From the NCBI GenBank assembly GCA_018136815.1, contig CM030937.1, positions 2,593,820 to 2,657,819 of the forward strand: a DNA stretch of 64,000 nt. The letters are read 5' to 3'. Below the pieces are notes generated by a model. That model worked only from the letters and a program-made list of their open reading frames with translations. It made no database searches and was not told where the DNA came from. The translations under genes and the position numbers were made by a program. How positions within the stretch are numbered: position 1 is the stretch's first letter; the number at the start of each line of letters is the position of its first letter. Shown piece by piece: positions 30,301 through 41,900 of this stretch. The stretch comes from Isochrysis galbana (lineage: Eukaryota > Haptophyta > Isochrysidales > Isochrysidaceae).

Positions 30301-33300
30301 AGGGACAGGGTACAACGGGCGGCGAGGAGGAGCTCAGGCGCCAGCTAGCCTCGGAGGTGGAGCTGCGTCGCGCTGCGGTGGAGGCATCCCGCGAGCAATC
30401 GTTTGCAATTGACGCATTGAGGCATGAGGCAGCCGCGCTGCGTTCCCAACTAGCCGTGGTGCGCTCCGCAGCTAGGCAAGGTGAGAGTGGTGGCATCGAG
30501 GAAGGTTTGGTCGACGAGCAGGCGTGTCGTGCCACAGTAGGTGCGGCCGCTGGGCCTGCCCTCGACTCGGAAACGTCGACGTCGCTCATGCCGCCAGAGG
30601 ATGCCGAGGCGCTCGCTGGGCTCAGGCGCGACGCGCAAGCATTGCGCAAGGAGTTGGATGCGAGGGCAGCCACCGACGCTTGCACTTGCGCCGCAGTGCG
30701 GGGCAGCAGCGATGCGCCTGCTGCGGCTTGCGCCTCGGAAGTCTTGCGCTATCTCGAAGAGGTCATTGAACATGATACGACGAAGACGCACCTATCTTTA
30801 CTCGGAGCCGGTTGCACGCGTATGGAGTCTGCCGCCAGCGCAACAACGGCATCCGCCCAACACTCAGGATCTTCTGCGAGTGTAGAGCTGAGCCTGCCGC
30901 TGCCAAGGAGCATTCAAGCTAGTGCACTTGCCGATTCCGCCTCATTTGTCGCTCGGGCAGATGAAATCAAGACTTCGGAGCGAGCCGGTAGCGATCAGCT
31001 TCGCTTCGAGGTAGAATCCTTGCGCAACGAGCTAGCGCTCGAGCGCGCGGAGCACGACCGGCTGCGTGCGGAGTCAGAAGCGGTGCGCACGCTCCGTAGC
31101 GAGCTGACGGCAGCGACGGCTCGCGAAGACGAGCTACGCCTGCAGCTCACAGCTGCCCTCGAGCAGCGGCTCGAAATCAGCGCGGTTGCTCACGAGCAGG
31201 CCGCTTCGGTCCACTCAATGCGTGCTGCGTTGCAGGGTTCGCATGTCCAGCTTGCGGCGTGTAGCGCGCTGGAAGAATCCCTGCAACGCCAGCAGGCCGA
31301 GGTAGAGGCGCTGCGCGTTGAGGTTGCGGCACGAGCTGCACGTGAGGACTCGCTCTCGAAGCAACTAGTCGAGGTTCGGCAAGATGCCGAGGCGACGGTG
31401 GAACGCGTTGAGGCGGCTGCTCGGCATGCACGTGCTGCAGCCGAGGCACGCATCGCCGACGCAGATCGCGTGGCGGACGCAGCGCGACAGGAGGCACGCG
31501 AGGCGTCCGCGCGCGCCTTGCGGGAGTCCGCACGCGCTGACGAGGCTGCCACACGCGCCGCTGCGGAGCAGTCTCGTGCTGATGAAGCAGTGGCAGCTCG
31601 CACAGCCGCAGACGAGAGAGCCAAGCGCGCCTTGATTCGGGCCGAGGAGAATACAGCGGCAGCGGTTGAACGTGCCTCAGCTGCGGAGCGTCTCGCCGCA
31701 CAACGCGCGGCAGACGAGGCCTCAGCATGCGCGGCGGTTGCTGATCGAGAACGCGCAGCGTCGGATCGGCAGCTCGCGGAGGCCATGCAAGTTATCAAAG
31801 CGCGCGATCGCGAGCTCGCCAGCGTCCGGCAGGAGCTCGCGACTGCCGAGGCAGAGGCTGCGGCCGCGACACGGCGTGAGAACGCCTCACGGGAGGCTGC
31901 TGAGGCGCGCCACGCAGCTCTTGCGGAGTCGTCCGCCGCTGCCACATCGCAGCTCGATGCGTTGCGCAGACAGCTGTCGGCCTCTGAGAGGGCGCGCGCC
32001 GAGCAACGTGCTGAGGTTGCGGCGGCAGCGGCGGCGGCGGAAGAGCGGCTCCGACGGCAGGCTGCCGAGTTGGAGGACTCCAGACTCCAGCTGGACTACA
32101 AGAAGGAGATTGAGGAGGAACTCCTACGACAGCGGAGCTTGCTGTCTGCCGAGCGTGAGAGGCTTATGAACACACTCTCCGCGTCACAGGTGGAGGTTGA
32201 GGGGCTGCGCACTCAGCTTGAGGCCTCACGTGCCGCTGAGGTGGAGACAAGCAAGGCGCTTGCCCAATCTGAGGGGCTACGCGAGGTGATGTGTTCCGAC
32301 GCCAAGGAGGCGGCAGTTGCAGCCGAAGCGGTGCGCCATGAGCTTGAGCTGTCCGTCTTTGACCTTCGAGGCAAGCTGGAGGAAGTACAAGCCGAGGCTG
32401 CTGAGTTACGGCGGAGAGAAGCCGATTCTCGGCGCGATCTGCTCGAGCTGCAGCAACGCACACGAGGAATCGAGCTGCTCCGTTCGGAGGCGGGTGCCTT
32501 GCGCAAGTCTCTTCGCGGTGGTAGTCGTTGTGCTCAGGCTAGCGAGAATGCGCCGAGCCGGGAGCCAACGCAGGCCACTTCCGGTACGGCCACACCAACG
32601 TGGCCAAATCCTCGCCGCTCGCTCGCTGATGCGGTGAGCGCAGCTGCCTCGCAATCAGAAGGACCACGGATGCCCTTCAACAGCGACAGTCGATCGTTTG
32701 AAGAAGACGAGCTTAGGGCCCAGCTCGCGGAACAGGCAATTCAGATCCGCAAACTTCGGGATGAAGTTGTCGGACTTGCCGGGTCGCGAGTGATCGAAGC
32801 GACACGCGGGGGCGACATGCCGCAATTGCCGGCGGCCATAGCAGCGGACGCTTTGGAGGTGAGCGAGGCATCGGCCCGCGCGGAACTTGCCGAGCAACGC
32901 AGGTTGTGGACGCGTCAGCGCGAACGTCTCGAGGCACAGCTTGAAATCACGCAACGCGACCTCCAGGCGGCACGTGAAGAGCTACGCGATGCAACACTCG
33001 CTGCTTCTCGCAAGCTGCAAGCAGCGCATGCGTCTGCGGTCGGTGCGCAAGCTGAGGCACGTGCAGCTCGCGAAGAGGCGCGAGAGGCAACAGCAGCAGC
33101 TGATGCGCGTGTTGAGGAGGCCCGCCGGTCCGCGCTCGAGGAGGCTCGCGCTGCCCGTATTGTCGCGTCTCACACGGCGCAGCGCGGCACTGCCTTGGCT
33201 CGGACAGAGCGCGCTATGGGCGCCAGTTCAATTGCTGAGCTGGCGACGCTCCGCAAGGAGCTTTCGGAAGCTCTTCTCCGCTCCGAGAAAGAAGCGGGAG

Positions 33301-35171
33301 AGCTCGACGCGGAGCGGCTACGCGCAGACAATCTCGCGACGAAAGTCGCCGACCTCCAACGCGAGGTTCAAGAAGCGATCGCAGCGCGTCTTACAGTCGA
33401 GGACCGCCTCGTCGATCGCTCCGCGAAGGATTCGGAACAAGAAGCCTTGGCGATCGCACGCGTGTCGGCTGCGGAGGCGAAGGAAGCGGAACTGCGTCGG
33501 ATCATTGACGAGCAAGCTGCTGAGCTGGCCGCGAGATCGGATGAGATCGAGGCACTTCGCGCTTCAGCCACCGAGGACAAGACGCGCGTAGAGTCTTCCG
33601 AAGCTACCGCACGCCGCGAACGCGACGAGGCACGCCAACAGGCTTTGCTCGCTGAAGGCGCGGCCGAGGCTGCAACAGCACGTGCTGACAAACTAGCGCG
33701 GCAGCTGCAAGCCAAGGAAGCCAAGTTGGCACTCGCAGAGGAGGAGTCGGCACGCTACTCCTCTGCAGAGAAGAAAGAGGCCGCCCGTCGCGCCGAGTTG
33801 GAGGCCAAATTGGCACGGCGCGGTGAGGAGGTGCTCGCTCTCGAACGGCGCACGCAAGCACTGGCCGACGAAGTTCATGAGATCAGCGGCAAGCTGCGCA
33901 CATCGGAAGACCGCGCGCGTGACTCGGCTTCTAAGAGCCGAATGGCGGCGGAAGAGGCCCAGGCATTGCTCCGCCTCCAATTAGGCGAGGCAGAGGCTAA
34001 GGCTGCTGCGCAGCTGCGCGAGCGCGAGCGCGCGCTTGACGAACTGAAGCGTTCTCTCAAGACTGAGGCGGAGGCAGCGGCTGAGGCACGCGCCAAGGCG
34101 TCAGAGCTCCAATCTCAGCTCGAGGACCATGGGGCCAAATCGGCGAGGCTGCTTGCCGATGCAGCCGCGAAGATGGAAAAGCTTCAAAGCCAACTCGCCG
34201 CCAAAAAATTGCAGCTCGCCAAGGTGGAGGACGCTCTTGCCAAAGCTGAAGGAGCCGTGAGTGCGGCTGAACCTGAGAAGGTTGCGACGGCGGAGAGGCT
34301 GCAGATGCTCGAGGGGATGGTCCAGCAAAGCCTTTGCCACGCCATGGATTCGGCGAATGAGCTTGCCGCGGTAAAGGCCCGGGGGGTAGAACTTGAACGC
34401 GAGGTGGAGCGGCTGCGTGTCGCTGAAGCGGACGCACGGGCCGGCGAGGCAGCGGCTCGGGCCGCGGCGGCACCGGCGGCCGAGAGAGAAAAGCGCGTGG
34501 CTAGTGTGGGCGAGCGAGTGTTGCTCTACGAGCTCCATGAGATAGAAGCGTCGTGGCGAGCAGAGCGGCGCCGACTAGAGGGGGAAGCAGAAAGGCGAGA
34601 GGCGGTGTCGGCGCGTAGCGTCGCCGAAACGGCCGAGGCGCTCGCCCAGCAACGGCTGGCATCAGAGGCGCTTGCCCTTGAGGCCGCAACACTGCGTGAC
34701 AAGGTCGACGCTGCGACGGCCGAGGCGCGGCGTGCAAGTGCGGCCGAGGCAGAAGCTATCGAGGCCAAGATGCCTTTGCAAAAGGAGGTCGCCAGGCTGC
34801 GTTCAGCACTCGACGCGGCTGAACGCGTGGCGGCGGATGCACGGCGCGAGGCGGACAGTCGGGTCGCTACGCTAGGTAAGCAGATTCAAAAGCAGCAAGC
34901 AATGTTGCAAGAGGTACGCGCTGCAGGTGTGCGCGAGGTGAGTGAACGATATGAGGCTGCGCTCTCGTCGCTCTCGACGCAGGTCTCGCGAATGGGTGTC
35001 GAGCGCGGGCAGTTAGCGGGAATGCTCAATCTTTCGCGCATGCAGCTCGACTCTGCCAACACCGCGCTTCGGGGCAAAGATCAGATGCTCAACCAGATGA
35101 GGAAGGCGAACGAAATGCCTTCAGGGCTTGCCGACGATCTGCGCCACCTGGCGGCTTCCTTAGGTAGATAG
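27314..35171 (+). CDS. LRR plus giant coiled-coil protein (centriolin / LRRCC1-like architecture), four exons
   Basis: Exons 27314-27471, 27555-28437, 28592-28690 and 28956-35171 join with GT-AG introns and an unbroken frame to 2451 residues. The ATG at 27314 follows a CGCGCC context. Residues about 30-180 hold leucine-rich repeats of the SDS22/cap type (LTCLDLSRCGLETI; LELLNLSYNRLSG; MKVLYLRSNRVSS; LHSLDLECNALAS), ending in a linker rich in Pro and Ser. From about residue 330 to the end the protein is almost continuous Ala/Arg/Glu coiled coil, interrupted near residues 790-830 and 1570-1600 by looser segments. N-terminal LRRs followed by a very long coiled coil is the layout of centrosomal proteins such as centriolin and LRRCC1/VFL1. 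Homology is not proven, because coiled coils align promiscuously. A centriole or flagellar base role is a guess. Confidence 0.8.
28729..28806 (+). repeat. perfect 39-bp tandem duplication in intron 3
   Basis: The unit 28729-28767 is repeated exactly at 28768-28806 inside the third intron of the coiled-coil gene (28691-28955). Each unit includes TAACAGGATAGTAGAGGTAC. An intronic position leaves the protein unchanged. Confidence 0.95.
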
Positions 35172-35518
35172 TGTAGGTAGTGCGGCGAAGCGGGCTGGCG
35201 GCATGACCGCATTGCGCAGAATACATGCGTGGAAAGAGACTCCTAGTGATGCAAATTTGATGCCCTTTTGCTTTACTTCTAAGACTTTGCCTATATTCAA
35301 GCTTCGAGTTTTAGGTCGCGTTCCGTCGAATATGGAATGATCAAATGTCCACAGTCCGTGTACAGAAAAAAAAACAAATAGACGACTTTCATTGGGCGGT
35401 CAAACAGCAAACAGCTATTTGAATTTAAACTTCTAAGGGTGAAAATTGACCAAGTCGAGATTGAGGATTCATCACGAGATTTTTGGATATGGTGACCGGA
35501 TAGGTGATAGGTGTGACT
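35172..35518. other. 3' flank of coiled-coil gene with partial dispersed repeat (copy 4)
   Basis: At 35394-35453 the sequence GGGCGGTCAAACAGC...AAAATTGACC matches the ends of the dispersed repeat at 8265, but the middle is diverged. GATCAAATGTCCACAGT at about 35339-35355 recurs near 46003, marking another small shared segment. No gene is present. Confidence 0.45.
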
Positions 35519-35800
35519 AAAAACTTCATAATATTCTTACCGCACTCGCGGCGAATGGAACCACTACCTACACGTAGCATACTTTCTACACCCTCAACCC
35601 TCAACCCCCCCCCCCCCCTTCTCCCCCCGCCATCAGGCGGCTCCCCCCGTGCACTACTAGGGGGAGCTTGGGGTGAATGGCTTAGATATGGTCCGGTGTT
35701 CTGTGACCTGCCCCCCCCCCCCCCCCCCTCGATCCGTTCCCCCCTTCCTCCTATGCCTACCGGGCTGGCGGCGGCCTCAGACCCGACTTATCTTGTAAAA
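35519..35800 (-). mobile_element. 3' fragment of the retroposon type nested at 58.1 kb
   Basis: On the minus strand this fragment ends GCGGTAAGAATATTATGAAG followed by T, like the 3' end of the 58126-58883 insert. The blocks CTCCCCCCGTGCACTACTAG and CTTAGATATGGTCCGGTG are shared with that copy. It sits immediately upstream of the full-length LINE. A shorter match lies at 45285-45331. Confidence 0.6.
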
Positions 35801-35969
35801 AAAACATCTGAAGATTCTGGGCTACACACCTACCGTCTACAGGACTCGCCACCTCTATTTCCATCGCCCTTATCTTCCCTCCCTCCACCTCCTCCCCTGC
35901 CCCCCTTCTTTCCTTTTTCTTCGGTTTCCGGGTAAGTAAGTTGGCACTGTTCAGTGGCAGGAATTCGAA

Positions 35970-35987
35970 CTATCGTTAAAACGATAG
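35970..35987 (+). promoter_or_regulatory. 5'-terminal hairpin of the LINE, immediately before the ORF
   Basis: CTATCGTT, AA, AACGATAG form perfect inverted arms two bases from the element's 5' end and five bases before ATG 35992. Other retroposons in the window have a hairpin at the same place with a different sequence. Confidence 0.85.
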
Positions 35988-35991
35988 GGTC

Positions 35992-38900
35992 ATGGAGCGC
36001 GCGTCGCTCCCCTCCCCCTCCACCGTCACCCCCGCCACACCGGACGACCAGGCAATGCTGGACGCCGCGCAACTGAAGCGCCCGCGAGAGGGCGCCCCAC
36101 TGACCCAGGTACGCACGAGGCTCGCCCCGTGCCGACCCCAGAAAGCCGAGAACCAGCAGGCTCACCATGGCCAGCATGGCCCACACAATCCTCACCACCT
36201 CCCAGCCAGCATTGGCCAGCCACCATACGAACCAAGCCGGCTACAAGCCGCACCCCATAGGGAAAGCCTCACGGCTGGGCCCCTACACCGCCGCGGCACT
36301 GACCTCGTGCACAAGCACGAGGCACAGGCCTGGCCAGACACAACACCAACCCCAAGGGGAGAACAGCCAGTATGGTGCACAACAGGGTGCATCAAGAGTC
36401 GGATCTGTCTGACAGACCCCAAGGAGCACTACAACCAGAGACACCAGAGCCACTCGACACCCCCTCCCGCGCCACGAGCGGCGGGTCGCCAGCCATTGTC
36501 ACGCACACCACAAGAGACCAAGCCGGCCACTGCCCCAAAAGGGGACGACACAACACACACCAAACGAGCTAGGAAACAACACGAACCCGTCGCAGCTGCG
36601 CCGGACCGAACACACCAGGAAGGGAGCACTATGCGCCCCAAGACCTACCACACACACTCTCCTAACCCACCCACCCTCACCGCCTACCTCCAGATGGACG
36701 ACACTGAAGGCATCGAACAAGAGCTAGAGCCACTCGCCTTCAACATTACGGATAAAATCATCATCACCTTCTCGTCCACCGACCGCGACATCAACGTCAA
36801 AGACGAGGCAGCGCTCAGTGCGATCGTGGCCCACCTCAACCGTCTTGAAGGCGTAGATCTCGAACCCGACTTCATTTCAAAGAGCGCCTCGGGCCCCTGG
36901 GAAATTCTCGTCACTGCAGACTGCGCTAATCAATTCCGCGACACGTTCAAGAACACCACGAGTTTCCAAACCATCGGTGTCAACGCACCAATCAACCTTA
37001 AGTACCAAACTCTTAACGAGAAAGCGAAGGACCTCCCGCAAGCATCTTCCAAGGCGCTCGCCACGGCCTTCAAAGACGTCTCCGCGCACCTGGTGGTCCG
37101 CAACTACCAATTCGAGATGAAAAGCCTCATCACGCTCAGCACGCTGGCGAAAGCCGTAGAGAACCAAGGATTCCACTACCTACAGGGCAACCAAGAGCGC
37201 ACCAAGGTCGTCACAAACGAGGGCGTCATTGTCACGCAAGGCAAAAAGGAAGTATACCACCTCTACGTAGCGCCCAAGAACGGATCCTTCACGGCCTTCG
37301 AATTCCCGCGCAAAATTCTCCTCAACATCAAGGGGAAACCATACCCGCTCGACTACGCGATCCGCGATTGCAAAGAACTCGGAGGAGACATCAAAAGCCT
37401 CAGTCTCCACGCGGGACCAAAGGGCTGCAAAGGATACTTCAGAGGGTACGCCCAAGTTTTCAAACCGCCGCTCCGCGTATGCACGTGCGAAGAGGAACGC
37501 GAAGCCCGCCTCATGCGCGTCCAGCTACGCCAGCTGGCACCGCCCAAAAAGACCCTCCACGACACCATCAACCCGGACGCCCTCGGAGCGTGCACGCGAT
37601 TCCCCTTGGGCAAATGCCCGATGAACATCAAAGGAAAGCGTTGCAACCGCTCGCATAACTACGAGAAGGCATGGGTAGACGGCGTCTGCATCGTGCCTTG
37701 CGCATTCCCAAAGGCGGACACGCTGCCGCTAGCCAAGCGCCCCAAGGGGGGCACATGCGTTCTAGGCCCGGAGTGCCTCTACCTACACAAGTGCGCTGCA
37801 GCCCAGCTCTACAAATACTTTCCCAATGCAGCCATCATATATGCGCAGACGTTCGACTCCTCCCTTGGATACCCAGGTGAAGGACCGATCACAGTTGCGT
37901 CCTACAACATCAACGGCACCAGGAATGGAGCACTTTGCTCGGTTCTGTCCCAGGCGCGTAAAGCTAAGGTCGACATAGTCCTCTTGCAAGAGCTCCACGC
38001 GTACACGGACGGTTCTCACAGCAGAACTTGCATGACCGCCAAAGCGATGGGATGGAACATGGTGCACTCACCGGCCAACCAGGCAGACCAGGCGAGCGGG
38101 GTGGGAGTCGCGATACGCGACTCACCCCCGAGAGTGGAGCTTCTCCCGGACACGGCAGAAGTACTAATAGAAGGTAGATGTCTCAAGGTCCAGTGTAGGA
38201 TAGACGGCGTCAACATAGAAATGATATCAATATACCTAAGCGCAAATCCACACCTCAGAACGACCCAAATAGAGACCCTAGCACAAAGCGGGATAGGAGC
38301 CGAACTCAACACTATAATAGGAGGCGACTTCAACTGCGTTGAAGACGCCCAACGAGACACGAGAGCACAACAGAAAGAGGCCACCTACACCAACGTAGGA
38401 GGAGTCCAACTCCGGGACACCATGCAAAAACTAGGCTTCGTTGACGCGCACACCCTCACGAACGGCCACAGAAGCGGAGGCTTCACTAGGCTATCCAACA
38501 CCATACATACCAGAATAGACCGCATATACACTCCCTCACACAGATCGACGATAGCCTGGCAGACGATAGGCCCGCACCCTTCCCTATTCACGGGGAAAGG
38601 CTCATCCGACCACCTCCCTCTACTTGGGACGTTTGATTTGGCGGGACACAACCCTGACCGCAGATATGACATAAGGATAAACCTAGACCTACTCGACGAC
38701 AAACGTATTAGAGCCACGATAGCCCACCTCTGGAAATCTAACATAGGCGCGGACACGCCGGACGACACCCTAGGAGAAGCCTGGTACAATGCCAAAAAAG
38801 CGGTCGCTTCATACCTCCTATGGCTCACCAAAAACACGGAAGACCCCTCACCAACCACACCCCTCATCACACAACTCGCCCTCATCGGAATCGAGCTAGG

Positions 38901-41900
38901 CAACGAATCACCTAACCCGCACAAACTCGACAAAATGCGAGAGCTAAATGAGGCAATCGCACATGCCAGGTCAACGCGAACTCCAACGCGAAAGGCATCT
39001 TTTGATGCGCTAAAACACGAAGAACGCATGACAAAAGAATTCTTCCGCCGGTTTCAATCCAAAACAACGAACCAAGCCATACCGGAGCTATTCATGACAG
39101 ACAACTGGGAAACTCCCGGCGAAGCCGACAGGCCCACGACCACAAACGACGACGAGATCCGAAACCAACTCAGAAAATACTACAAATGGCTCTACCAGGA
39201 AAGAGTCAATGTCCGCGACCCCGACCTGGAAGAGGCGCTCAAGGGGCACACCCTCACCCCTAGCGATTCACTACAACTCGAGGGAGCTATCAAGATGGAG
39301 GAGCTAACTACGGCGATACGCAGCATCGGAGCAGGAAAGAGTGCTGGCCCCGACGCTCTGCCAGCTGAATTCTACGCTAACTTCGAGTCACTCGTCAAGC
39401 ACGACTTTCTAAGACTCCTCAACACAGCTCTCGCCACTGGCGAACTTCACTACACCATGAGAGAGGGCGATATAATACTACTATTCAAGAAAGGGGACGC
39501 GCGAGACCCCCGGAACTACAGGCCCATCACACTACTCCAAAGTGACTACAAAATACTCGCTAAAATACTCACCAATAGACTCAAAATAGTAATTGGCAAC
39601 ATTATCTCTAAAGACCAACTAGGCTTCGTGCCCAAACGTCTAATAGGCGAAGCCACACACCTTCTACAACTCACCAAGGCATACTTGGACGAATCGGGAG
39701 ACCCGGGCATCCTCCTAGCCCTCGACTGGGAGAAAGCATTCGATAGGGTGAGCTGGGCCTTTTACCACATCGCCCTAGACCTCCTCAAATTCGGAGAAGA
39801 CTTCAAAAGATACGCGAGGACGCTGACCAACCCCAGCGCGCGACCGATACGATACATCAAGACCAATGGAGGCAGAAGCTTCCCCTTCGCCATAGGTAGC
39901 GGCGTCCCACAAGGATGCCCGCTGTCCCCGCTCGCCTTCCTCCTCACGGCGGAGGCCCTCACCCGGGTGATCAACAATGATGACAACATCAACGGGATCA
40001 TAATCAACGGAGCCGAAATTAAAATAAGCCAATTCGCAGACGACACGCAACTGCTAACAACTGACTATCACAGCTTGCGACGGGCCCTGAAATGGGTCGA
40101 CAGATACGCGAAGGCCTCATGCGGGAAACCAAATGAAGCCAAATTCGAAGGGCTACGAATGGGCTCCCTGCGCCGAAAATCCCCCCCAGGCGACTTTAAA
40201 CAATTCAACTGGCTCAAATCCACCGACTACGCAACCATATTAGGAGAGCCACTAGGAGACCACAATGCGATCAAACGATTCTGGAGGAGACTCGCAGAGA
40301 GGATAGCCAAGAGAACAACGGCGTACGCCCCCATCACCAAATCGCTCTCCATCCTCGGAAAAACTAAGGTGGCAAACTTCCTCATATACTCGATACCCCG
40401 CTACTGGCTCCAAACACTGGACCCACCCCAATGGTTCCATCGTCACCTTAAAGAACAGACTGACATAATCCTATGGACAAACCATAGGACAGGACGCAAA
40501 CTCCAATGGATTAAGCACCCAGAAGCCCCATTGGAAGGAGACACCCCGAACGGACCCAACCTAGGTCTAGGGCTCCTAGACTGGCCCAACCATGTCAAAG
40601 CGCTACGTGCGAAATGGATCCTCAACTATCTGGACGCTCGACAATCTAACTGGAAACAAATCCTCGACGCGTGGTTCTGCCGAACTAAGCTGGGCAGAGC
40701 GGCAGTAATCTCAACGATACCAACACACCGGCTAACCGACGGTATATTCGGAAAAAGTAGACTCCCTACCTTCTGGAAAAAAGCACTAGAAACCTTCCGT
40801 ACACTCCCAGTCGTCCGACTCAGCCTAAGCGAAGCGGGAGCGCTATCGCAGCCCATATGGTACAACCCCAACATAAGAGGACCCAGCATAGCTCCCCTTT
40901 GGGTAGAGTTATGGAGCTCGCTAGAATGTAATGTGGTTCATAACACATACGTAGACGGTGACACGACCGCTTTTACAAAAGAGGAATGCGAACAATGCTT
41001 CCCCAATAACGACACCTACGCCAGTTTCAAGGGCGAATACATACATAAGCAATCATTTCTAGATTCGTGGCAACTAATAATCGACCATGCCGATGTGCTC
41101 AGGAGCGCAACCTTTCAACCAACACCGAAAACGAGCCAAACATCAGACGATCCCAACGCGACGGAAACAGAACCAACACCGCCACCAGAAATCTACATAA
41201 ACAAAGATGGAGAATACTTTCTCCGGCGCCACGACGAATGGTACGAAGTGGAACTGTCGTACCTAGGCACCCCGATAATCGGTAACAGACTCCCCCTCCC
41301 ACCCACTGACTTGGACAAACACCCCCCTGCCAAGTGGGGAGAAGGCTATAAAGGCACCAGAATACAAGCATACCCGCTACCGGAAGAATACTCTATTGAC
41401 GGGTCCACCCCGCTAGACAAGACCGAAGTAAGCCACATAACATCCGCCTTACGAAGCAAAACCACCAAATACAGAGGCCAGAAAGGGCCATCGAGATGGC
41501 AAGAAAGACTCCCGGTTAGCCACGACACATGGAAACACCTAGCCCGCATATACACCTCGCAGCTTATCACATCAAGAGACTCATACATGCACTTCCAACA
41601 CATAGCCCATCGCCGTATAGGGACCTACAACCGCTTCCCAAACAGAGACTCAACCTGCCGCCTCTGCAGCTTAGCCAAAGAAACCTCCACCCACCTAGGA
41701 CACTGCACAGCACTGGACAACATATTTGAAACGCTCGACGCACTCACAGACTCCACCCCAACACGACTCGTCACGACTCCCGCCGACAAGGCCACCGACA
41801 GACTCTTCATAATACCCGACAATCCCACCTCGCGCTCTAGAGAGATTCTATACCTACTAGCGTGGCGTTACATACTCACAGACTTCTACCGTATCCACTA

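Noticed and set aside
29492-30685. 397-codon minus-strand frame, Ser/Ala-rich
   Set aside because: It is the antisense shadow of the Ala/Arg/Glu-rich coiled-coil exon; the same applies to several other minus-strand frames up to 35 kb.
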